Positions 50,201-61,652 of a stretch of 64,000 nucleotides of DNA are shown piece after piece. The stretch comes from Neelides folsomi (taxonomy: Eukaryota; Arthropoda; Collembola; Neelipleona; Neelidae), in the NCBI GenBank assembly GCA_034687125.1, contig JAQGBZ010000008.1, positions 186,001-250,000 of the forward strand, given 5' to 3'. The notes under the pieces are model-generated. The model made no database searches. It was not told the origin of the DNA and saw only the letters and a program-made list of their open reading frames with translations. Both the position numbers and the translations under genes were made by a program. Each line of letters opens with the position of its first letter. Positions within the stretch are counted from its first letter, which is position 1.

Positions 50201-51600
50201 ATGTTTTTCGTAAGTCGTTAAGATATGTACATAATTATAGTTATTAATTAAATCAGTAGTACAGATTTAGGGTTTATTTGAATTTAGAAATTGATTGTAG
50301 AGGACGATGAGTCAGTAATTTTTATTAGAGCACATTTGTGTGAATTGATCTCCCTTGAGGTTTCTGAAATAACAGGAGTTTCATACTACAAATATTACGT
50401 AAAAGGGATAAAAGGGGTATGTAAACTGTATAATACTTATCTCCCTCTCCCTTGTCAGCCTCATTAGTGGAAAATATGCAAAGTGAAGTAAACGGGTTGT
50501 CGGAACCATTCTGTCCTATCGATGGAGGGGAAAACTTCTCCGCCCTGTCCTCACTCCAAAATTGAATTCGTTCATAAATATCACTTGGAGGAAAAGCCAG
50601 TGCTGTCTGAGGGAATATCTAGTAGTTGAGCGTGATATAAATAATAGGCATTCGGTTCGGGTTTAAGTCTATGAATTTACTCCCGTATTGGGGTTGGGCC
50701 ATTAACCAAGAAAAAGTGTTTTTACAACGATGTTTGTATTTACCAAATGCTTCAGCCTAAAGTTTACAATCGTGGGGAAAGGGTAAAGAAAGGCATTAAA
50801 AGTTTAAATGACTCGCTTTTCCCTTAAGTTTCAAATATTTATAGAAAGAGATTTCAATAATTGCCAAATTAATCGCAGAAGCCAAAAGACCATCACTTTT
50901 ATTGTCAACGCCGCAACATTGAACTTGGTTAAGAAAACAAGTATTAAGTAAAAGGAAATGAATTTGATATCGTGTTTGATCTTGCTGATCACTTAAATTA
51001 TATTTATGGTGGAAAGTGTCCTTTAGTTTCAATTCTCATAGCCTGTGTTTAATTTGTTGATTATTTTGTGTTTATTTGATAACATAAATTGTTATCAAAC
51101 TAAAATCCCATAATTTCCCATTGTACAACAGTTTAATGAAATTGTGACATAGGTCATCTCATAGATTACAATAAAAAATGCAATTTAGATTTTAATTTCT
51201 TGTAGACTTTCCCATTAAAGTTGTAGTTAATGGGGCTATTTAAATGTATAAATAGGGTTTGGCGTGTTTTCTTCTGACTCATTACAACTTCCGCCTCCCC
51301 CTCTGAAGTGGAATTAAACCGAGACTTTCTCTGGAAGTTTGCAAAGAAAAAGTAGGGGATTGTGTGGGTAAGAGAAAAGTTGCCCGTCCTGTGGGTTCTT
51401 AATGGACCCGTAAATCTCCTCATTACTTATGCATGGGAGTGTTGAATGCTCGTGGGTCTTAATATGAAGACAATACCAAGATTCCTCACAACACTCCCTT
51501 CTTCGGAAGTGCTAAGTGAATTGGGTATTAAAAGTTTAAATAAGATAAACAACGAAAAAGTTCTTTAAGATCTTAATGGAATGAGGGAAGCTGCGAGCTC
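47224..51600. other. Non-coding segment
   Basis: A+T-rich blocks at about 47230-47400, 49020-49170, 49740-49900 and 50110-50400. A strongly purine-rich + strand run occupies about 48690-48770. A 23-base potential micro-exon at 49692-49714 has an excellent acceptor and a moderate GTAAAG donor. Minus frames at 48028-48327 (99 codons) and 50796-51032 are chance-length; the former starts at no good ATG. A perfect 9-bp hairpin lies at 51075-51099. Confidence 0.45.
51075..51099. repeat. Perfect 9-bp hairpin
   Basis: TTTGATAAC (51075-51083) and GTTATCAAA (51091-51099) are exact complements around a 7-base loop. It stands in A+T-rich, otherwise featureless sequence. A few such stems are expected by chance; no function is proposed. 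Confidence 0.45.
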
Positions 51601-54600
51601 AATTTTTATAAAATCCAAATTCACGGCCTTTTTGTTTTTAAATATATTTTATGCAAATATGTACGAAATATTTATAATTTACTTCATTTAATATTATTCA
51701 TTTATTGTAACTGTACTATATGCTTGTCAAATTATTATTAAATTTCCATTAAGGGGGCAGATAATGAGATTTTGCGGCTGATTCAATATGATCAATGATC
51801 TCATTCCAATCTTTAAATGAAAGATCAGAGGAGCATGACATGAATGGTATTAATATAATCTTTTCTGCCTTCTGTAGAAATCCGACTCACATGGATTGTC
51901 AGCGAGCGTTGAGTCTCCTAGGAAAGGATAGAAGATCATAGGGCTGAGTGACTATGAAATTGCTTTATATAACATTGCCCTTTCCAATCACTTTATGACT
52001 CATCAGGGTCATTACTGCCTTCATAAAGGGTCGAGTGTAATAATGATGATAATAATGAGTGTACCATCACCACTCTTCACTTTCACTCTCTTTTCCTCCT
52101 TTTATTTCACTTGCACGCTAAGTGAGCAATTACATTGTCCAATTTTTACACACTGTAATTATCACATAGATACGTTTCCTCTTATTTTGAACCTAATTTC
52201 AAGGTAGGGACTAAAAGCCCTTTCATCGCACATCAACCCTTTCATCTTTCAGATGTCGAGTCTGTATATTAGAGGAAACGGATTATAGTATTTCATTCCT
52301 CTAGCAACACCGAAAATTCAGTCTTATTAGTTGTGAGTGGAATGAAAAGCTACACTTTTTGTATAAATTTTAATTTCTATCATAAAGTGAGTGGAGTTAT
52401 TAGACGTCAAACCCAGGTGAAATTGAATAATTATTTTGTCAATTAGCTCAATTGTAGAACTATAGTGAAGGCAAACAGGAGGGTTGAAATAGATGATGCA
52501 GAAGAAATGTCTTTCTGACCCCTTGTTATTAGAAATGAGAAATATATATTAAGCTTGGCATAATATGAGTTGATATTGGCATTGAAATGGTGGACCTCAT
52601 TTCCTCATTTTTCCCTTCCCGGGAGAGAATGGGGCTTTTATTAAAGAGGGGAGGCGGGCCTTGTCCCGAAATGAGGGAAGTAACTCAATACTGACAAATG
52701 CGTTAGGGGAGCGAAAAGTATTATTACTCTTCAATTTCGACCAATAAGTTATAATGTTTCCAACTCCCCAACTTGTGTGATTTGGAGGCCCCGACGGCCC
52801 TTCGTCCTTCTCGTTTGTTCCGTTTATAAGATGAAACCTCATTTTGAGACTTGGAAAAATGATGAAATTTTTCCTCTACCTGATAAGCCGCAATTAATTT
52901 TTCCTATAATGTGATAGGAAAGGCCTCATTGTGCGTCGCATAGCTTCCTCGTGTAACATCATCCCTTGAGGGATTCCATTTTCATTAAAAGCCTCATTTC
53001 ATCCCCACAACGTGTAACAAGAGCTCGACTCTTCTCCATTCATGAGAAAAATCTTTGATGAAAAATTTAATTCATTAGCCTTCACATTTCTCTTATATTA
53101 TTATGGTCATGTACTTTGCTAATAATACCCATTATATCTGCCTTAGTTAGTTGAAAGAAACTCATCATTTGACTGAGTTTTGTTAAAAGATTTTAAGTTG
53201 TAAGACATCAAAAAATAGGCCCAGCTATTAAAAAAATAACTTAATCATTGTGAAAACTTTTTTATTTAATACACATAGAATATTAAATTAGAATGACTGA
53301 TTCTCGTCTAATTTTATTGTTGGTGATTTATGACAAAAGTGAAATGTACATAAGGTTGTATTTTTTCAAATGTTTAACTTTCTAATTGTTATGAATTTTA
53401 TTACAATTTAGGAAGGAACAACTTTTATGATTTATCTTTTTTGATAGTTCACCTAATTGGATTGACTTTTTTGCACAGTTTTCAAAGTTTACATTTGATA
53501 TTCAAATTTAATTAAAAATAGCGAAGCACAAATTATCCTTTTTATTCATTGATAATGAGATATATTAGGAAGTTTTTAAAAGTTAAAAAAATCTGTAGGC
53601 TCTATTTCATCCAGGATTGTGTTAGGAAAGGGATAGGGCTTGTTTGTAAAATAGGACACGAGGAGTTTGAGCTCATCAAAAAGTTTTTCTCATCCTCCTA
53701 CTCTCCCAATTCTCGACATTTTCAATTTACTTTTTATTCCACTCTCTCATCTCTTTTCCACATTTTCTACCCAAACTTTGCAACACAAGAGAAACTCGCG
53801 AGACTCAAAGGAGAAAGGAAGGAAAAGGCGGAGAGTCTGAATCCCAAATTTAATACACAACCTCGTAGAATCTCTTCGCTCTAGTTAAAGGAATATATAA
53901 ATAAATACATACACATGGATTCCCACGAGTTGGAAGTCGAGTTAGAAAAACGTAATAGGCTTTTAAGAATTCCTCTGATATTTGAACATTGACCTAATTT
54001 CTCCGCGAGCATTTTAATACGTTTTACAGCTTTGATCCCTTCATTTTGGGCTGGAATTCATAGGAACTCTCTTGTCACCTTATTGTGCAAGGAAACGTTC
54101 AAAGAAGAGAAAAATCGATGGTTAGTACGCTTATTGAAGTAGAAATGATTCTAAAGATGAAATATGGGCCGATATTGGATAAAACTTCCTTCGCCGATAT
54201 TTCAAATGCTTTCTTCGTCCTTTTATTCTTTAATCATGATCCTCGTGGAAAGAATTCTTCTTACTGCATATTAGAAAATTTATTTTATTTCGGATCATGA
54301 CTGAAATATTGAAAAAATATATAAATAATATAATATATTTTTGATTAAATTTATAAAACATTAAATATTGGGATTTGCAAATGCAAAATTAAAAGTCCAT
54401 TGTGGTATCTAAAAAGAAACAAAGGAATAATAAAAAAAATTTCATTTGCTGCATTGGTCTGGCTCAGTACAGTTTTGCTTTAGCAAAAAGTAGTATTTAA
54501 AGAATAAATTTTCAATATGAGGTTTTCCAGTGCAGTGTTGAAAAACAAAATAATTGTCGAAATTAGTAATTGTTATTAAATATTTTTTAAATGACAATGG

Positions 54601-56927
54601 CTTTCTTTTCACAATGTTTTAAAATATCTCTTTACTTTTTCTTATAAAATACAAAAATTCTTATCAAAATTTTTATTATGATAACTCGTAAATAAATAGT
54701 ACGTAGAAACGTGTTCAACAAAATATTTTGAGAATTACAACTTGTAATATAATGGCTGAAATGTTTTTTATGGTTATTTGTCTCGCTTAAATGAATACTG
54801 CAAGGAATGCAAAAGCTTTAAGTTGCATCAAATTCTTGCAGAAATATTGTATTTGAGATATCAGTTGAAGGAATTTGGAGTGTATGAGGATTTCTCGATA
54901 CGTAGTTCGTTGTATGTACGTAATGTATAAAACTTATTGAGGGAGTCTTAAGCCTCCAAGTCTTCAACTTGTTTTTACATTGCGTTCAGCTCCAGTTTGG
55001 TAGCCGGGCGAAGTAAGTGAAGCGACGTCGTAAATTATGGTTCTACGTGTTTCTAATAACAAATAAAAAGACCTCTCCTGCCAAACTTGTCATTGTCACA
55101 GCGAGTGTATCCATTGGAACTCACACACCCTCGGGTTCTTTTAAGCTTCCTTCGTAAGGGAAGAATTTACTTTAATTTGATTTGCCCTTTTGATTAATTG
55201 AGCCACTTTTTACTCACAAATGAAGTGAATAGGAGGATTATGATTATCATAAGAATATTTCCACTCCTGTATTTTTTTTTATTGTTTGACGTTTCCAGAA
55301 AGCTCTAATTATTCCTTCACACTCCGTTCATGGTCTAGCGTTGATATTATGATTTTATATAGTTTGCCTTGTGTGAAATTCTTTATTTCACTCACCAATC
55401 ACGTAAATTGTGGGTTTGAATTATAGTGTATGTTGGGTGGACTTTGTTCGCATGAATAATTTGAGTCTTTGGTGAAGGGATTAAGAATAATAATGATGAA
55501 ATTGATATATTGCAAATACTTTCAATCCCCGCGGCAAAATTCAATGCAATAAATCATTTTAATTTTGCGATCGTGTCGCTCTTGTCCAACTTAACTTGCG
55601 CTTGACCTTTTCTCCGTTTTATACGTACATACAAAGTACTCGTATATTAAATTTAGTTCAAGTATGCACTTTAGAACGGGTGTTTGTTTTAAAATAATCT
55701 TAAGATTTTCTTATATATTTTGTTCAAATTATTAATTTTAATAATTTATTTTATTGGTTCAAAATAATAAACAAAATAATTTAATAAATATTCTAATTCG
55801 AGTTTTAAAAATAATTAGTTATTTTGCTTATGAATGTTATAATAATTATAAAAGTGATTAATAAAAATTTAACATTAAACTTGCAATTGTGGTTGCGATT
55901 ATTATACTAATGCAATGCCTTGCTGCGAAATATTACGTACCTATCTTTCTCAATAAATACGAGCACTATTAATAAAATTAATATAAGATTTTCTGATTGC
56001 TATTTCTAGTGTTGAGTTGTGAATGTGAAGTTTCGTGTTCATGAGTAATTTCGTTCACTGATTAAAACCTTCCATCTTACACGCATTTTATAACATCTCA
56101 AACTATATTCTATAGAAAGTTTGAAGGGTATATTACTTGTTACCCAGAGAGTATTGGTGCAGAAAAATGAAATTGAAATGATGAAGCAGTGTCTCACATC
56201 ATATCTTTGTATTCCTTTCCTACCCTCATACCCGTGCAGCTTCTAATTTCTTCTATGATGTGTAAAAGTTTTCATGATGAAGTTAGGTCTCTCTTGGGCC
56301 GTTATAATTAACGTTTCCACCCTAGTTATTCTATACTGTCACTTTCATTTTGGGTCCCTTGAACCAGACAGTTTGAATCATTTTAACTTGCTATATTTCT
56401 TCCAGAACTAGAAGAGTATTTACTTCATTATATTGAAAGTTAGGCAAATACTCGTAACTTAAATTCCTACCACTTTGAAAAGTATTGAAAAGTAGCTACT
56501 TTTGTCACATTACCGAGCTCGTTGTACCGTACATTTTTAACCAAGATACTTGATAAGTGAGACGTTTAAATTTAACTCTTTAATTAAAATTAAAACTTTG
56601 AACGACATTCATACCAAACTTTCCAGCTAATATATTTTGGATCTTTGACCGTATATAAAGTTGTGCATCGATATCCTTTTGATAAATAATTAAAAAGATT
56701 TCAAGGTTCTTTGAACTCGGATTGACACTTGAATGAATATGATGATGTTAAAATGACATTTTTAAATTGAAGAATCAAACGTCAGATCGACACTGAACAT
56801 TTTTTTATTAAGAATATTTAAGCGAGTGTGACAGAAATTTTAATAAAGTAATTATATAATTTCAGAAGGCGAACGTGTTAAGAACTACACATCCCACTCT
56901 TTGATTACGAGAGAAGAAATAATTTGA
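51600..56927. other. Non-coding segment, dominated by A+T-rich DNA
   Basis: Long A+T-rich blocks at 51600-51720, 53100-53560, 54300-54860, 55650-56000 and 56560-56880. A + frame of 111 codons (53549-53884, TTG-initiated) spans a pyrimidine-rich run at about 53690-53770 and is not recognised. At 54990-55012 a 23-base stretch has a fair acceptor and a perfect GTAAGT donor; it could be a micro-exon. The word AAAGTACTCGTA occurs at 55633-55644 and again at 59000-59011. Confidence 0.45.
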
Positions 56928-57557
56928 ATTCAACAATTGAATCAGGTTGGTGAACTCGTTCGTTTTTCTCTCCGTCCTCACTTCATTACGTTAAACAATG
57001 GGACATCATTTAAAAGTTATTTTCTTGAATTATGTAAAGTTTGTCTATTATCCGAAACCCCTTTTCATTCCAACTTGCTCACATATGCTAATGCTCTCGA
57101 GTCTCACACGAATCCTTATGGGAATTTGAAAGGAGTCTTTCGTGTTCCTTTACGACTCACTGTTTCTGACTTATGTCGTTATCACGAATAAAAAATTCCA
57201 TTCACTGGAAATAATTTTTTGAAGTCGAGGTGAATGGAGTGGCGGATGAGTTCCCGAGGTTCTTATCTGGAAGGAGCGGCAGAGCAAAAGGATTTCTTTA
57301 ATAAAACTTTTCATTCACCTTCTTCCTTGTCTCTCCATCTCAGAAGGATTGAAAGGGAGAGTGCCATTGCCTTTGTTACTAATTTTATTCAATGCAAAGC
57401 CAGTGGATGCAAAAAATGTGCAACGGTTGCATTCAAATGGTTTTTGCAGAGACCACAAAAGATTTATTTATTTTCACTATCAGATCTTCTTGGCCATATA
57501 TTTCATTTGGAGAATATCAAGCATGGCTTTCTGAGAGATAACCGAAGTCATATTTAA
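56928..57557 (+). pseudogene. Stop-poor frame, possible decayed coding sequence
   Basis: One + strand frame holds only two internal stops (TAA at 57189-57191, TGA at 57231-57233) in about 207 codons, where about fourteen would be expected at this composition (rough estimate). The upstream part is about 87 codons, includes LRPHFITLNNGTSFKSYF, and has no good ATG. The downstream part starts with ATG at 57234 and runs 107 residues to TAA, with Cys at residues 54, 59 and 62 (QCKASGCKKC). No family is recognised and the Cys spacing is too short to claim a zinc site. It may be an old gene fragment, a young gene limited to the downstream 107 residues, or a statistical excess. Confidence 0.22.
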
Positions 57558-60500
57558 TCTTATTAAACATATTTAATTATACTTGATTAAATTTGAATGC
57601 CTGGAGTCAAATTATTGAATTACCATTCTTCTTCTAACTAAAATTACACTGCATTGCTGAAGAATGATGGAAAGATCTTTATGGACTGATGCAAAGTGGA
57701 CTGAAAATCTTTTGAGAGGAAATGAAAACTCATTTGGAGTTTATTTCCTTTTTCGTCCATTAAAAGACTCTTATATTGAATTTCCCATTTGAGTAGAGAG
57801 AAATGGGAGAGTAAAGGAGGAACCCATCGTCAACGTCAATCAAGCTTAACTCCTTACGGCTAGAGACAAAATAGAAATGAAGCTCTTAAGTGACTTTATT
57901 TCTCAAAGCTCGTCTTTATTTATTTCTTTCCTTCAATTCAATCAGACCCTCGTTCAATTCTTTTATCAAGCTTTAATTTTATCTACTCTACTACTGTATT
58001 GTCATCTATCACTTTAATCAGTTTTTTTATTTATTTCGTAGTTTTCTTCATTTGCTTTTTAAAGCAATTTCCATTATTAAATTTAGCAATAAATTACATA
58101 TTTAGGGAACAATTTAAACTGTTTAAGGTTTTGACTAGTTGACAATAAAGTAAAGAATATTTGCAATTAGGTAAAGAATGGGAAATAAAAATGTAGGGAT
58201 ATTGGAGTCATAAGATTAACAAGTTGGTTTAATGTTCTTCAAATTGTCTTCTCAGTTTCAAAGTTTAGAAAGAATTGGATAAGTTTTAGGGGAAGAAAGG
58301 AGCTGTGGTGAGTTTGAAATAACAAGTCCGAGAATTTCCTTTGTACCTTTAGTTCATTGTAGTGGAGATTCTCCCTCTCTCACAGCATTCCCCAGAGGAG
58401 TCTCGTTTTTGTCGAAGGGCTCCGGTAATAGGGAGGAGGCGGAGGTAATGGGAGATGGATCTCTCTTCTTAAGCAGAGCCCTCGAGGGTCTTCGGCATCG
58501 TTGAGAGGGTCGCTCCGGAGCCCCTCATTCCATCCGTGGGTAATTGGGCAATTTTTCATTCTCTGACTGACCGGTACGGAGAAGAAGACATCATCATCTC
58601 ATTCTCTTCCGACGCCTCCAATGGAGGAGTCCCTCCTGTTCGTGTAATCTATTCTCCCTTTAATAGAGACATCTTCGTGAGGAACCGGGAGCCGAATCTC
58701 CTTTGATTCATCACATTGCTCCTCCTCATTTCCCAGAGATCAAAGATACATTCCAACAGGACCTTGGTGGTACAATATCTTTTTATATTCATTATGACCC
58801 TGATTCCGAGCACGCTCTTCTTATAGCCGACATTTTAAAGTCATATCGCAGATTAAAGGAAAAAAATCAGAGTTATTATTAAGAAAGGAGGCGTTTCTTG
58901 TAGGGGGTTAATAACAGTTGAAACCATCTATAACTCCATATAATTCCGATAGAAATATTATGTGCTCTACTACATACAAATAACATTATGTAAATATGTA
59001 AAGTACTCGTACATAGGTACATAAGGTAAAAGAGTAGATAAAGTGAGACTAGTATGAAAAATGCATTATACAATTTTTGTTCAATCATGTTTGATCTGAA
59101 TATAGTGACACGTGAGTTCTTTGGCATTATTAGGGTGATGGCTATTTAGATATACATAGACATGAATGATTCATTGACTTGGAACATCCGAAGATCTTCA
59201 ATGGAATTTTATTATGCTGTATCAATAATGGATAATGGCCATTTAGGCATTTATGTATGCAAATAAGAGCCACATGATTGAGATCGAAGATCAGTGTGCG
59301 TATGGAAAGGTCCAAGAAACCTTAAGTGTGTGTAACAGGATATGAGTTTATGCTCTGGTCAATATTTAAATTTTTTCTGGAGCGTGAGGAAGATTTGATC
59401 AGAAAATAGAAAGAAGAAACTTGTGGAGTTTAAAGAGACTGAGATAATAGTTTATTCTCATTTTATGTCTCATAATTTCGGTCTTGTAACCTCTCACTCG
59501 GTGAATAAGTGAATGAAAAAAACATGAAGTGTTGTGGATACGTAAGGAATTTGAATATAAAGTCCATCTGCATAAACACCCAGCTTTTCCTCCCCGCATG
59601 TATTTAATCTTTCCTTCCTTTTGATGGGGCGATGGGATGGAAAGCCGCCCTAGAGTTTGCCCATGATAATTCATAAGAATCATATAAAGAATTTTTACTG
59701 GGTCCATGCAGCATCCATTTTTCTCTCCAAACCCTTTTTCCTTTTTTCTCGTTTTTTACTCCCATTAAAATTCCCTCTTTTGGATTTTCCGACTCTACCG
59801 CTCGACTTGAGATTGAGACTTTTTACAGTACCAGTTGTTCATCTCGTTTATTATTTTTAAACACTTAACGAGAAGCATCAGTTCATCTTTTTTCACTTTG
59901 CCCAACATCATTCCTTTAAAAGTGTAAACAAAAATTAGAATTTCAAATGAGCTTTGGAGCGAGGCTTGAGGGTGATTGGGAGAATTCCATAAATGAATAT
60001 TTTTCCGACAAGTAATTTTTACTCATTTCCTCTTCCACCATTACAAATTTCCATTATCCCTCCAATGATCCCTTTCTTTGATTTCTATTCTGCCTCGCCA
60101 TTTCCAATTTTCCATTTTTACTCGAAAAATGGAATTTTTGACGCGTAAGGAAATGGGGAATTTGTTCCAGCCAAGCGGGCACATAAAGATTTCCATTGTG
60201 TGTAGTGTTATGATAGCGGTCCTCTCCCTCTTCCCCGTGTTTGTATTTTTTATTGAGATTGGGCAGTTGAGGGCGAGGAAATGGTCATAATGCTCCGGAA
60301 AGTCTGGGAAATGATGAAGGGGGAATCACTGCCGCATTACCCCCCTTATTGGCACCAACAGAACTGAAGGGATCCTAGTGCCAATATCTGTAACAGTTAG
60401 AGTCAACCACTCTGAAATAATGCCGTCCTAAACCGAGGCCGAAAATTGTCGAATGTTAGTTCTGGGACATTAATCCTTTTATGCTCACTTCTCCTTCACC

Positions 60501-61316
60501 CAATACTCTTTATTTCACTCAAATATCTATAGCCCTCACTCAGGATCCCACTAAATTACAATTCTGCCCCAAGAAGGTCCCCATTAACCGTTTTCATCTA
60601 ATGATCAAACGCGCGGATCATCCTATAATTTCAATATGCTGGATCTTTAATTCATTTTACGAATCTCCCCCTTCTCTGTTTTTTGGATCTGATAAATGGC
60701 AGGGCTAAGTGAAGATAACCTTTATTCTGCAAAGGAATTGCTTAAACTTGAATTTACTTCAAACTTGAAAATATGAATATTTAGAATTGAGGATAAAAGG
60801 GAGGATCAAAGGAAATAACTCAAATTTCACATAACATTTCATCTGAATTATTTCTGGATCTTCTTCAGGAATTCATATCGTAATATCAGAGGAAGCTATA
60901 ACTCCTTGTTTGCTTAACTGTCCTTACCATTTCGAATGAAGAAGGAAATATGTATATTTACGAGAATCATATAAAATGGAAAAGGGATTTCAATGTCGAA
61001 ACTTTGAGAAAGAGAAAGAAATAATTTTGCTCATGAAAGAGACAAGAAGAGTCTTTTCTTGGCACTGAATCCCTTCATTCATCTCTCAACTTTTTATTTT
61101 ATCTCAAATGTGCATATTGCGTAAGTGTGAGTTGCATTTGACGCAAAATACTTCAAATATTTTGAATATTTTATCTTTTCTTCCACTCGAGTGTCAATTT
61201 TCAGAAAAATGAAAAATACATTTTTTTTGTGATTTTATTCTTTGCGGTAGCTTACTTTTATTCTAATATTTAAACACTTGTATACTTCCGCCGAAAAAGT
61301 GCGCATTAATATTAAG
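57558..61316. other. Non-coding segment
   Basis: A+T-rich at about 57540-57660 and 58000-58250. A mixed, relatively G+C-rich island lies at about 58370-58760, with a purine-rich run near 58400-58460. Frames at 59399-59707 (-) and 60078-60290 (+) are chance-length. Between about 60300 and 60420 the sequence looks unique and balanced in composition but encodes nothing recognisable. Confidence 0.45.
58256..58307 (+). other. Candidate internal exon (52 nt)
   Basis: Both sites are strong: acceptor TTCTTCAAATTGTCTTCTCAG (ending at 58255) and donor GCTGTG|GTGAGT at 58308. Only the frame entered in phase 1 is open; it leaves in phase 2 and encodes 16 basic residues, SKFRKNWISFRGRKEL. Its entry phase is compatible with the exit of 44618-44676. 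The peptide is unrecognised. Confidence 0.15.
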
Positions 61317-61652
61317 CTAGGCGAATACTGACGGTGGGACATGATGGAAGAGAAAGCAATTTAAGGTTAAAAATTTATAGTTGGTCTTGACTACTTTCAA
61401 AAGTGTGTTTCCCTCAAGTCCCTTTATGACCTGCCAGTCGGAATAATAGTAGGCCGAGTGTTCTAAAAACATTTCGAGCCATTGAGAACTGTCAAGTTGC
61501 GGAACGGCCAACTCGGGCGTCACTCTTGGCTCAGTGGACAAATGGATCCAGAGATCCAGTGGATCTTCCTTTAATTCACTGCACCGGACCTCAACATATA
61601 TCAGATGTTTCTGTAGCATTCGGCCAAGTGCCTCGGAATGGGAGTGTAGGAG
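61317..61652 (-). other. Open minus-strand frame with a good acceptor, possible exon
   Basis: On the minus strand a frame is open for 112 codons from 61652 to the stop at 61317-61319. Near its start a pyrimidine-rich run (TTCTTTGACTCCTACACTCC) leads to GAG|GCACTTGG, a usable though non-CAG acceptor; downstream, TGGCAG|GTCATA and TTGAAA|GTAGTC are possible donors. The peptide includes LQKHLIYVEVRCSELKEDPL and FLEHSAYYYSDWQ, with balanced composition. The opposite strand is also open here (61534-61941, 135 codons), showing locally few stops. About a handful of frames this long are expected by chance. Not recognised. Confidence 0.18.
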
